A stretch of DNA of 64,000 bases from Leucaena leucocephala. Taxonomy: Eukaryota; Streptophyta; Magnoliopsida; Fabales; Fabaceae. Positions 10,906 to 21,854 of the stretch are shown piece after piece. The notes below the pieces were generated by a model. That model did not search any database. It was not told the origin of the DNA and saw nothing but the letters and a program-made list of their open reading frames with translations. Each line of letters starts with the position of its first letter. Positions within the stretch are counted from its first letter, which is position 1. Made by a program: the position numbers and the translations under genes. The stretch is taken from positions 4,960,001-5,024,000 of the forward strand of contig CM073518.1 of NCBI GenBank assembly GCA_037074615.1. The letters run 5' to 3'.

Positions 10906-11560
10906 TCAAACATAGATCTCCTGTCACAGAGAAGATGTGGTTGGCGGAAATTATGAAAAGAATTATTTTTCTTATTTGTTCTTTTAGGAAAAAGACAGAA
11001 AAAAATTTATTAAAATTTAAAAAAAATAAAAAAACTCTTAATTTTTAATCTATCATTTATAAATTTTTATTAAGAGTTATAAATACTATTAGTAGAATTA
11101 TAAATAGCTTTTTATAAATTTAAAATAAAAGATAAAATTATACATTTTATAATTTTATCAATAATATTTATAACTCTTATAATAGTATTTACAATTTTAC
11201 AAATAATATTTATAATTCTCCTAATAGTATTTATGATTTCTATAATAATATTTATAACTTTGTCAATAATATTTGTAATTCTTATAATAATATTTATAAT
11301 TTTTATAATAATATTTGGTCTCTACACAATAATTTATAAATAATAGATTAGGGTTCTTGTCTAACCTATTTTTTTTTAAATTGAGAGACTTTTTTTATTT
11401 TGTTAGATTTCAACTTGTTTTTTTTTGTTTTTTTTTTTTTAAATTAAAAACAGAGAGGATCTGTTTCGAGGACACGCTATCTCGAATGCGTTTTATTTTA
11501 TCTCGAGGAATCTGGAAACTTCACCAACGACAAGTTAACCCAGTTCACGCTCTTCCTTCA
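10906..11560. other. AT-rich noncoding DNA with TTTATAA/AATAATATTT tandem-like units
   Basis: Between about 11040 and 11330, units resembling ATAATATTTATAATTCTTATAATA recur many times in degenerate form. This looks like a degenerate low-complexity array. No gene seen. Confidence 0.5.
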
Positions 11561-11569
11561 CCGGCGTCG

Positions 11570-11635
11570 TCATTAAGGCGCAATATAATATTGTAGTCTT
11601 TGGTTTTATCTGTCCTGGTTATCAAAAAGTTATGA
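11570..11635 (-). pseudogene. Short 3' end fragment of a PRISE gene
   Basis: About 65 bases resemble the last codons of the intact PRISE gene (9349-9412): the run TTAAGGCGCAATATAATATT (last codons around the stop), then TTTGGTTTTATCTGTCC. Nothing longer is recognisable, so this is a degraded scrap. Confidence 0.55.
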
Positions 11636-12041
11636 GTAACTTGATATGACGAAAATATCATCTATGTATCACCGGTTAAGTCTGACGGAATTAGTTTGTT
11701 ACAATATTATAAATTATTTAAATTTAATACTAGTATCTTAAATAAAATTACTTTAATAAAAGAACACACGTGTTTTTTTTAAAAAAATGAGATGGATTGA
11801 AAATCAAAGTGACGCTCTTCAATTTTACGAGCCCAAATAATCTTTTCATTGTTTCCCATCCATTATGTGAATTCAATGGTTATGCCCAACTAAACAAGTC
11901 ATGGCCCAACAATCAAGCATGGTGTCCATATAAGTTTTCGGGAGGAATTATTCAAAACCTTGATCGACTAATTAATGTCTTGGGGTCAAATCAAAAGCAA
12001 AAAAAGGGCCCATTTCAAATACTTGCAGAATCTTGATAAAC

Positions 12042-12057
12042 ATAAACATTTTTATAC
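12042..12057. repeat. Target-site duplication of SINE copy 1, left
   Basis: ATAAACATTTTTATAC is repeated exactly at 12247-12262, a perfect 16-bp duplication flanking the SINE. Confidence 0.92.
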
Positions 12058-12246
12058 ACCAACAGGGGTTGGTCCGAGTGGTAAGCAGCTCGGTATCGCT
12101 TAAACGAGGTCTCGAGTTCGAGCCTTGGCGAATGCAGAAAATCCCCGTTGGGAGACTCACCCACCATAGCCAGGTGCGCGACGCGGGTCGGATCCGGATG
12201 TAGTCGGGGCAAAGCTCCGGTGAACCGGTTGGGCAAAAAAAAAATA
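12058..12246 (+). mobile_element. tRNA-derived SINE, copy 1
   Basis: The head is tRNA-like: box A resembles TGGTCCGAGTGG (12070-12081) and box B GAGTTCGAGCC (12114-12124). A family-specific body follows, with CCAGGTGCGCGACGCGGG, GGATCCGGATGTAGTC and GGTGAACCGG, and an A-rich tail. A perfect 16-bp target duplication brackets it. The same element, diverged, lies at 41188-41380. The body resembles the plant Au-SINE type from memory; that family name is inference. It is not a functional tRNA gene because the acceptor-stem side is missing. Confidence 0.93.
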
Positions 12247-12262
12247 ATAAACATTTTTATAC
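12247..12262. repeat. Target-site duplication of SINE copy 1, right
   Basis: Exact partner of the 16-mer at 12042-12057, directly after the A-rich tail. Confidence 0.92.
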
Positions 12263-13200
12263 TTTTATATTATTTGTTTTTGATATTTTTCAAGAGAAAT
12301 ATTCAATTAATATGTATTTAATAATATTTTCAGACGCATCTGTTCGAACGGTTATTTTATATTCGCGATTTTCTTTGCTTTTAGAATAAGTAGATTATAA
12401 AATTTCAAACTGAAAATGAGAAAAATAAGGTGAAATTATCGAAAGGTGAGTAATATTATCACTCCAGAAGCATTTTGACTTGCATTTAAAAGTAAACTTG
12501 ACAGGAATAGTAACGTACGGTCAAAATGCTGTTGACGGGATGATTGTGGGAATTCTTGCAGGAGATGATCTGCAATTCTGCACCCTCCCCTGGCATCCTC
12601 CGATTTTATCTTCAATATAGTATACTTAAGTTGGGAGAATATCATTATAGTCCTATAAAAGGAATTTAATAACAAATCAGTCCCAATACATTGTGAATTA
12701 CAAAGAGACTTTAATGACAATAAATTTTGAAGCCTAATGGCCAAACCACCCACCTTTTGTTAAAAGAGTCTGACTGTTTTCTGTTTATATAGATGAGAAC
12801 CACTTTTACTTTTAGTTTTAATTTAAAAATTCTAGTGTATATGTAAATGGTTAAAGAATTAAAATGATGTGAAATTGGTCACAAAATATAATATTATTTT
12901 ATATGTTTGTGGAGAAAGAAATATTAAAAGATGATTACAAATTATTTGTATTTCTACAATATTTTTAAGCAAAATATAACAAATTCTATTCTTCAATGAC
13001 GAAGAAAAGAATGATTTTTTTATAAAGTAATTTTATATTTCCCATCAAATTATAGATTCATCATCTTATATTAATTTCTTTCAAAAGTAATTAAAGAGTA
13101 AATCTATATACTTAATAAAAAATGTATAGGAAGCCAGAAATGATTTTAAAAGTTCTCAAGGTCAAGGACAATCAGAAACAACCAAGACTGGCACTATTCA
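12263..13200. other. Noncoding AT-rich intergenic DNA
   Basis: No ORF with recognisable content, no structural RNA and no clear repeat ends were found. Confidence 0.5.
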
Positions 13201-13210
13201 TTCACCACAC

Positions 13211-13490
13211 TAAGGAACAATTTTGTTGGCCTTGGTTTTATCTATCGAAGTTATGAAAGAATTCCTGGAGTTCCTGTATCCCAAGAAGCCATGCTCTTCG
13301 CCCTTGTTCATGCTATCCAACACCGATTCAACACGCATAGTAAAATCAGCAAAACCACCATTCACACACCTCCTCCAACTTCGTGGCCTGCAACGGATTC
13401 TCTTTCACTATCTCTTCCAATATCAGGCCCTTTTCCTTCATCTTCTCCGCCAACTTCAATTCGGAACCTTCTTCAAACCCGCACTATTCA
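13211..13490 (-). pseudogene. PRISE pseudogene fragment, C-terminal third
   Basis: The reverse strand matches the 3' end of the intact PRISE gene from about FEEGS down to the stop codon: GLILEEIV, KLEEV, VLDSMNKG, HGFLGYRNS, SFI and KANKIVP are legible. A frame break and a stop lie in the segment between KLEEV and the VESVLDSMN part. Upstream of this part the similarity ends abruptly. It is a remnant of a further tandem copy. Confidence 0.85.
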
Positions 13491-13499
13491 ATCTGGACT

Positions 13500-15218
13500 T
13501 GTGTAGTGAATACAAAAACTTAAGAAACAGATTAAACTGATTAAATCAGCCAATCTGGACTTGTGTAATAAAATAGTTGGTCAAAACTCCGTTGAAACGA
13601 ACGGGCAACCAAAATAAAAAAAAATACAAATGGATAGATAGTGGACCTTTGGACCTCGGGTAAGGAGGAAGAATGATAAACGAACTATATAGATAACATT
13701 ATTTATCTTTTATATGCTTTGTATATAATGTTTATATTTTCCAATAGTCTGGAGCTAACTGGGATTTTTGAAGCTTGCTGGGGAGCGCCACCGGGTCATA
13801 GCGAGATGATGGTAAGTAGGTCAGACACAGTGAGGGAGAAAGACCCGAAAAGCGCAGAGGGAGACGGGACGTGTGGAATGCATAATGCAGATTCTGAAAA
13901 TAAATACTCGTGTGGCACCAGCCATGACATCTCTCTCGGCAACCACTCATGGACTCTGAGGAGCCGTTTCAAATTAAAACATGGTGGCGTCTCACGATTA
14001 ATCTCCATATTGTTATGCTGAAAATCGTTAAACCTATTTCGCTATATATGAATCTGAGATTAACAATGAGAAATCAAAATTAATGAGAATTGATTCGGGG
14101 AATCTAAAGGAAGAGGAATAAGTCAATTCTTACTTATCATTAAGACAAAAGGCCAAAAAAAGAAAAAAGAAAGAAAAACGATCAACAGATACGCATATAG
14201 AAGACGTGCAAGAATTTACAAATTGGGTTTGGCAGGACGTGGTATTACTGAAACAATGTACTCGTTATGAATCAAAATTATCAAATTATGACTAAACATA
14301 AAAAAATATACCATAAATATTGCAGTCCATATGAGTTTCATATAAATGTACACATAAATAGTATCATTTGAAAATTTGTCACAGTAAGTCATGAAAATAA
14401 TAAAACCCGACAATATATATATATACACACTGCAGGTCAACTCTAATCATAGCTAATATCAAAGTAAAGCCCAGGCAGGTTTAATATTTTCAAACCACAT
14501 CATTATCTGCTACAGTAAATTATGAATTTATGAATATTGCACCGAAAAATAGTAAGACGGACCCACACGTTAACTCAGCCATTGTAAATTGCTTAAATTC
14601 GTTTTCAAACCGCTTGTACCATGTCATGCGTAAAAGTTTTGTGGTTATTGGGATTTTTGTTTTAAGAAGAAGTTTTTAAAATTAAAAACTATGAAGGAAG
14701 CAGAAGCATTTTGCGAGCCTTATTTTTAATGTGTGGAGCTAAGAAGAAAGCAGCAACATGGCATTATATTAAAGATGGCAATGTGGTCCTCCTTCATGAT
14801 TCCGTGCGTAGTGCAGGGCCATACACCATATATGTAACAATTGAATTCTGTTTGGCAGTACCACTTCACAGGGTTTCGTCGAATAATACATTTTACATTG
14901 AAGAGCCTTACTTTGATCCAGCGGCTTCTATTCTACCTCGAACACGCCCACTCCAGCTTTCTTCGCACTCCTCCCTACTTCCGTCTTTCTCCTTCTCCCT
15001 TCTTTTGCGTTAAAAGGTTTTTCAACAATGGTGGACGTACCTGCAAAAAGTTACCAACAAATTTCAGACAAAGTTATTATTCACTCCAACTTTGTGGGCG
15101 CCATGCTAGGGTAAACAAGGCCTAACTTGTTCAAAACCACATGAGATCGGTGCATTGCTTTTAACCTCTTAACTCTTTTAGTTATAATATATAATAAAAC
15201 CTGCAGGGTCATATGGAC
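13500..15218. other. Intergenic DNA; no supported gene
   Basis: Short ORFs at 13719-14021 and 14711-15013 (plus) have no recognisable domains, signal peptides or splice context. The rest is AT-rich. The downstream end holds the 3' flank of the ARM/TPR gene. Confidence 0.5.
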
Positions 15219-17027
15219 TTAATTACCGGGCATCATGGGACCTCTGCTTTTCATCACCATCGTACTGACATGGGGTCGCCCTTCATAGTAATTGCTCTCA
15301 TGACCATTAGATTCTTTTGTTAGTGTTAGCCTTGAGTGAGCAGGACCAAAAAGCCATGTGGCATCCATTTGTTTGCATAGCATGCGAGCAGCGTGGTACG
15401 GAATATTGATGCACCCATTCATCAGCATTATGCAGTCCATCAGGCTCTCTCTGGCCATCCCTTTCATGTCATAAGCCTGTGACCTCCTCCAAAGGCTCTT
15501 CCCGTGTGTGTTTGCTGGATTACACAGGCTCAGAGCTCGAGTTGAGTCTCTAATGGCCGAATCTGGATCTCTTAGCGCCAGATAACATTGAGCCCTTTTA
15601 CTATACAGCACCATTCTTTCTTTTCTGTACCTCAGTGGGCAAACATCTAGTGCTTCACTATACTTTGATGCAGCTTCTTCTACCTCCCCTAACCAGAACA
15701 TGTGTTTTGCTTGTTGCTTTATTGAACTTATCAAAACCTTCGTTTCCTCTAATTTTTCTTCACTTATCATGAGCTTCTCCTTGTTCCTCCTGTCCACCTC
15801 CAAATGCAGTAGTTCCGGCAACGGTTTTGAAATACCTCGTTGATATTCCAGAAGGAGAACCCTCATGATTGTTTCACCTACGTTGGATTTATCTCCGAGA
15901 TTTCCTAGTTCAATCAAATCAATGAGATATGAAACTGCGAGATCAATAACTTTGTACCTCGTCTGTGGATCCTTGAGAAGCAGTAGAAGGCAATTGATAC
16001 CCAAATATTGCCAATCGTCCGAAGATCTTGAGAGGTTACCCAAAGTGTTGATAACTTTAGGTGATTCAACAATCTTTTTCCTTCCTATTTTGCTATAGCA
16101 CAAGATTCTGATCAATCCAACCCCAGCTGGTGACGTGTAATTCATTAATCCACCCCATATATCACACAAATGTTCCAGGAACTTCATATCATCAGCGATG
16201 AGATTCAGAGACCTCTCTTTGCAAGCAAAGCAATTCAACAATTGAAGAGACCAGCATTGAAGCTGGCTAGCCCATTCCTCAGCCTTGCGATTCTCCATCT
16301 CCACACCCCCAATGCCTCTTGTCAACAATTTCCTATGGTACTTGAGCCTTTTGTTGACGTCCTTCAACCCTACAAATTTGAAGAAGATCACCTCTAAGCA
16401 TGTAGAAGCCAAGTTTTTTGCCAATTTCACCAGCTCTTGTTCGTATTCTGCTACTGCCTCAAAAGTACTCTCATAACTGGCCAAGTGTCCTAGTGCTCGA
16501 ACAGCTACTCTTTGCTCAACCCAACTCATATTTCCTCTTACAAGCTCCATTAGTTGTGGTATCACGCCAGACTGAACAGCAATTTGAGCATTCTCCTCCT
16601 TATTTATGGTGTAAGAACCAATGATATGAGCAGCATAATAGGGTATGTATACGTTTTGATTCGTAAGAAGCCAGTTTCTGTCCTTTATAGCTTTGTAGAT
16701 GAGATTTGCCATGCACTTGAATATGCCAAGGGATGGAAACTCTGGGTCGTTGGGTTGGTTCATGGCGATATGCCACAGTCCACTCAGCACAAAAACATGC
16801 TCTTGATTATCCATAAGAGGCATCTCTCTGAAGAACTTCCCCAGTTCTGCTCTTTTGAGGGTTGTGTCTGCTTCTTTCATGGAGCAAAAGAAACAGCATG
16901 GCCCGGTGCAAAACTCATCCCGGTCAGACTCGTCGGAGATATCGTGGCTGGTGTTATACGGAGTTTTGGGCATGGGAGTGATCGCTCTTTTCTTCTTCAT
17001 AAGGGAATTCATGGTTACCTCACCCAT
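15219..17027 (-). CDS. ARM-repeat / TPR-like protein, intronless
   Basis: An uninterrupted ORF of 602 residues. Residues about 35-70 hold a Cys-rich patch (EFCTGPCCFFCSMKEAD). Residues about 100-390 are alpha-helical and resemble armadillo-type repeats (AVQSGVIPQLMELV, WVEQRVAVRALGHLA, SPAGVGLIRILCYSKIGRKKIVES). Residues about 435-545 contain TPR-like helices (KQQAKHMFWLGEVEEAASKYSEALDVCP, RAQCYLALRDPDSAIRDSTRAL, KSLWRRSQAYDMKGM). Such scaffolds bind proteins; partners and role are unknown. The first Met starts MGEVTMNSLMKKK, and the second Met, five residues later, is also possible. It belongs to a plant family annotated as ARM repeat/TPR-like superfamily proteins, recalled from memory. Confidence 0.9.
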   Translation of the reverse strand: MGEVTMNSLMKKKRAITPMPKTPYNTSHDISDESDRDEFCTGPCCFFCSMKEADTTLKRAELGKFFREMPLMDNQEHVFVLSGLWHIAMNQPNDPEFPSLGIFKCMANLIYKAIKDRNWLLTNQNVYIPYYAAHIIGSYTINKEENAQIAVQSGVIPQLMELVRGNMSWVEQRVAVRALGHLASYESTFEAVAEYEQELVKLAKNLASTCLEVIFFKFVGLKDVNKRLKYHRKLLTRGIGGVEMENRKAEEWASQLQCWSLQLLNCFACKERSLNLIADDMKFLEHLCDIWGGLMNYTSPAGVGLIRILCYSKIGRKKIVESPKVINTLGNLSRSSDDWQYLGINCLLLLLKDPQTRYKVIDLAVSYLIDLIELGNLGDKSNVGETIMRVLLLEYQRGISKPLPELLHLEVDRRNKEKLMISEEKLEETKVLISSIKQQAKHMFWLGEVEEAASKYSEALDVCPLRYRKERMVLYSKRAQCYLALRDPDSAIRDSTRALSLCNPANTHGKSLWRRSQAYDMKGMARESLMDCIMLMNGCINIPYHAARMLCKQMDATWLFGPAHSRLTLTKESNGHESNYYEGRPHVSTMVMKSRGPMMPGN

Positions 17028-17044
17028 ATTGAAGGTGATTTGAG

Positions 17045-19420
17045 ATTTTCTTAAACAGTGGGTTTAGGTACTTTTAAGAAGATCCAGCGGGATTTAAGTT
17101 TTGATCAGGGGGAAAAGCCAGATGACATGGAAAGACCTAGCGGCGTACATATATAATTAAATAGCAGGATTTTGTAATTCGATACCATTAAAACAGTCTC
17201 CATAAGAATGATTGATATATTTATCCCGTAAAGTTTTATCCAATTTACGTTCAAATATAACAACTTTGGCATGCATATCAATGTATGGCCACTACAGAAA
17301 ATCCTGTTACCCACCACCAGCAAGCTTCAGCCACTAATTTACTAATGTGTGTGTGAAAAACTTTTTATGCACTGCATGATGAAAAATATATTGCACACCT
17401 GTAAGCTTAGAGGAAAGAAAAATGTTTAAAGTCCGGGCAGTTTATGATCCATAATCTTCAATAGATCTACGCTTTGTGTGACACACGTACGTTATTTTAC
17501 AGACAGTTTATATATTCTGTGCTTCATACATCAGATGGGGTGGCCCTCATTTATATTTTCTGTATATGAAGAAGCTCATCCCCAAACATTACTCTTGTAA
17601 AGTTAAACTGGTGAAAAAGCATTTTTCTGCCTTTGGATTTTGTCTGACGATGTTCCATGCTTTTGCATTTCCTTTCTGGTCCAAGGAGCTGTTTTGTCCT
17701 CATGTGAGAAAGACAAAGGGATCAAGTTACATCAGAATTTTCTGTTTTCCTATGCAAAATAGTCATTATGCTGTCCAGCATCTGGGATGTGGGTTAAGTT
17801 CATTTTGTCAATGGCTCTAATATTCTACTCCTAGCTATGCCTATGGTGCAAAGCACTTGTTTAAGCAAAAAGCGTAGAAAATTCAGTTAAGCTTAAAAGT
17901 TTGCTAAGATTTTACCTTACCTTTAGCCCACAATTCTCTGGTTTCTCGAGTAAAGGTTATGACTGCAGTTTGAAATGTTAAGTGGGGGATAGATGAATGA
18001 ATCACTAAGCTGCTAAAAGACGAAGAGGGACCACATTTTCAAAATGGAGAACAAGCTCCTTCAAATCAGAAGAAGAACGTGGTCCCAGCACATGGTTAAA
18101 CTTAGCACCTTCGAATAAACAAGTATGATAAGATTAAAAACACATTTAGGTACAAATGGTGTTGGTCTCAAGACTATGCGGTTGCCATAGGTGGAAAGCA
18201 GAACCAGTTAATTACTTAAATTTTAGTTTTCTTTTTGGGTCTGTTAGCCGTTAGGTACGGTTTTTTCTTAAAAAAAATTACTTCGTAGAATTAAATATTC
18301 ATTATTAAATATTCAATCTTTATATTATTCCTAAGACATAAACAAGGCAGATCAGCGTAAGAGGACCATTAACAATATATCGTTTTTTTGGTACAATTAA
18401 CAATATATCTTGTTATCCATGCGCGCCTGTCTGACCTGGGCAGATCAGATAATATGCAGAAACTGAGCGTGCTTGGGTTGGGCTGGTTGGCATTATGGTC
18501 TTAAACATGTTGGCAGTATTCAGGTCCAAACAAACCAGAAAATTTTGATTCCAGAGTGTTTAACACATCGTGCTACAGCCTGCAGGCTGCATTGGCATTT
18601 GGTCCCACCTATAAATTAGAACAACGTAACGATCGTAATTCGTACGTTCAGTCGCAAGAATGCAACGTGTGTTCGCAGTTCTGCAATATAGGGATCATTG
18701 GATCCTTGTTACATTCGGCAAATGATCTTAGGGTCGGGTACATGGTACAGACTCATTCAGATGAATTGCTTGTTTGAAAGTAAAAAAGAAACATAACTAT
18801 ATTATCATACTAGGGCGAGAAGAAAAGGGCCAAGAAATTTTGAAACGATAAAGATACTGTTCTTTTCCTAATTAGAATAGAAACATAGTTCTACTAATGT
18901 ATAATATGTTACAGCTGACTAGCAGAAGTATTGCAGGACAAATTCTACTTTGCTACGGCAATTTCCAAGAAAGATGGCAGAAAATTCCCTTGGAAGTATC
19001 ACCACCATTTATAATAGCGCCTTGAAACTTAGTCAAAAATTGTCAGCGATAAAGAAGAGGTTATAACAACTGGAATTGATCTTTCCAGCATCACGAGTGA
19101 ATTCTTTCATAGAAAGATCTGCAGGAATAGTAGCTAATAAATGATCAGCAGATTCCCAATTTCACATATACGGAAAACAAGTGGAAACACAAGCCTTGTT
19201 CTGCTTAATTGTCCACCAAAAATCCAGAGCACCAAAATTCACCTTTTGGGAACCTGTCAATGATCATTCCTATATACAAATTTGACGAGGAAACGATCCT
19301 CAACAGAAAACTCCACTTGATAACCCCGCAGCTATCTGATCATTTACCTCCAGAAACTCGTCAGTCCAGCTTCAAAAGTGTTAACACTAGAACCTAAGCT
19401 AAACCCAGACCTCTGCTTTG
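17045..19420. other. Intergenic: promoter side of ARM/TPR gene and 3' flank of DUF620 gene
   Basis: No gene is supported. Short ORFs at 17566-17820 and 18556-18777 lack recognisable content. The left part should contain the ARM/TPR promoter, the right part (about 18800-19420) the DUF620 3' UTR. Confidence 0.5.
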
Positions 19421-21854
19421 CTAAACATCCACTGTCCAGTTAATGTTGCGGACATTGCTTTCATGATGAGATTTGTGTAGTTGCGCAACTTTGGAATTGT
19501 ATGCGGCTGATGGAACAGCACTTCTCACCCTTTGACCTTGGGGTAGCTCACAAGCTTCACTCATAGATGCAAACCTTAGCTCAGCTGGAGGAATGAAACA
19601 GTCCAGCGAAAGGCCGGGGACATTGAATGCCACCTCCTCAATTGTCCATGCTTCTTCCATCCTGGTTTTAGTGTGGCTCATTGCTGTTTCCCCAAACCTG
19701 AAAAGCGTTACTACAGAACGACCCGAGTGAGCAATCATGATCCCCTCAACAGGCCTGTAGTCATCGAGAAACGAATTTATCGTGGTCTCCCAATAAACTG
19801 CATCCCCTCCATTGTTTTGAATACGTGTCAAGTGTGAGTCCTCCAACTGAATAAGAAGTCCTGTTTTCTGACTGAAGTACCCAAATAAAACATGCCTTAT
19901 GATTTCAGCTGGGCCTTCACTCCTGGCTTTCAAAGTTGAGGGATCTGTGCAGAGTTTGAGGATGAAACAGTCTTCTCCATTAATTTTCTTCTCCCCAATG
20001 CATCTTGCATTGATAAACATGCTTGCAGTTGTTCTTGGGTCAAGACCCTGTGGACAGAAAGAAAAACTAGGCTATCAAATTAAGGCAGTGAAAGGCAGTG
20101 GTCAAGAGATAGAATGAGACATAATATGTAGGTTCACCTGAAGAGCCCGTCGAAGAGGCCTAACTGGTCCTTTTGCAGCATGTGCACCCAACCATGGTGT
20201 GTGCCGCCATACAAGTTTCCCATTGCAACCAGCATGAACCTTGCTGCCTCCAAGAGCAAGTTCGACATACCACATATCCGGATTCATCTGCCACAAGACA
20301 AACCCACCTGATTCTGCAGCTTTGGAGGAATTCCGACTCTTCATAACTTTGTTAGCTGTCTCAAACTCCCAGGCTATCATTCTCACCTTTCCCATGGCAT
20401 AAGCATTAGTAATGGAATTTTGAAGCTTTTGCCCTCCAGAAGCTGCTGTGTACTGCTGCAATATGTACTGGGCAGAAGAAGTTTCCTGCAAGAACACTCA
20501 ATTAGATTGTACCGTACCCTGAAGACCTTTAAAAGTTCAGGAGCACAAACAATCAGAATATCCAGGCCCCTTCCTCATTCCTTTCTATTTACCTTCAATT
20601 GGCACACTCGCGTACCAGTTCACTGGGAATAATGTCCAACACAAGACCAAGCAGTCAGATGCCTAATATGATAGGATTTTAGCCCTATTTAAGAGCTTAC
20701 TACACACTGTTATCACAAATTAGTCCCCAAAATATATGAACTTTCCCGTAATGTCCTCTCTGAACCTAGAGTAAGATAAGGGAAGAAAGAATGTGTCTTT
20801 AAAGTCAAGTCCTTCAAGCTTTTATACATAAAAAAACATGATAAAAAAATTGTTAGATACATTCGGACACTCAAGTTCAACACTTCATCTTTCCATTGGA
20901 TGTGAAAGCACTTTTAAAATAGAAACGAAAATAAGCCTTTATTTAACCTTGATTGCGATGGATTGTCTTTGATTCGTGTAGATCAACGACAATCAATGAA
21001 GTAACAAAATATATAATTTTTTAGACAAATCCCAACTTAAAAGTCTGCTCTTAGCCCTGTTGCAACTACATCCTGCCGTGTCAATTTGGGAAATAATACA
21101 TCTAGATTCAAGCCGTCCACTTTACCGCAAACTCACAAGCCCAGAACGAACAAACAACAAAGTGATCAAAACTCCGGCCGGAAAGAATACGAAACGTTGA
21201 AACTCTGTGCTACATAGCTTAATCTACCCGAAGGAGTTCCTCCCATATCCATTATCCAATAACATAAGAAGACTACAACAGAATCATCCAGTAAGAAAAT
21301 ACAAGAGCGAGGACGTGAATGGGGAAGATTAGATGCTACGCTAAGCTGCGACATGCGTATACAATTTCATAAAAATATAAATGAATGAAGGGGAAAAGGG
21401 ACAGAAAGTAGAAACTCACAATGGGAATGTCTTTGATGCTGAGGTGAGGAAAAGGATCGGCGGTGGAAACATGAACGGGGGCGAGCGGGGCCCCCAGGAC
21501 GCCAAGCAACAATCTCAGATCGGACCTCTTACAGGCGGAGGAGGAGGAAACAGAGGGTGTCCTGGCAAGTGGGCCCTTCATCCAGTGTCCCCAACGGCCT
21601 TCGCCTCTGGAATCTTCAGCATCAGTGCCATCAGGACCCTCCTTCAGCGGCGACAATGCTTCCGCCGGCCTCAAGCTTCCCGATCTCGCAATGAACAAGT
21701 CATGTGGCGGGGCGTGGTGCTTCTTCCTGCGGCGAAGCAAGCTCGACATCGGAGAGGCAGACATTGCCGGACTCTTGGCCCTCGACCTTCCGGGAGACAA
21801 CCCTCTGACCACCTCTTCTTTAAGCGCCGAAAAGAACCCCTGCTTCCTCTCCAT
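19421..21854 (-). CDS. DUF620 family protein (plant-specific), three exons
   Basis: The exons are 21854-21420, 20485-20138 and 20047-19421, all joined in phase 0 with GT-AG signals, giving 469 residues. Exon 1 is basic and Ser-rich (MERKQGFFSALKEEVVRGLS, a KSPAMSASPMSSLLRRRKKHH region, HLSIKDIPI). Exon 2 starts ETSSAQYILQQYTAASGGQK and contains MAWEFE-like MIAWEFETA, GGFVLWQMNPDMWYVEL and WRHTPWLGAHAAKGPVRPLRRALQ. Exon 3 starts GLDPRTTASMF and contains GEDCFILKL, IRHVLFGYFSQKTGLL and EEVAFNVPGLSLDCFIPPAEL. These are hallmarks of DUF620, whose biochemical role is not established although some databases call it lipase-like. All three joins are clean and there is no sign of damage. Confidence 0.95.

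Noticed and set aside
12061..12130. Possible tRNA gene
   Set aside because: Has A and B boxes but no full cloverleaf; it is the head of a SINE bracketed by a 16-bp duplication.
13719..14021. Plus ORF of 100 codons
   Set aside because: No recognisable domain, repeats or splice context.
14711..15013. Plus ORF of 100 codons
   Set aside because: No family resemblance, no promoter signal; probably chance.
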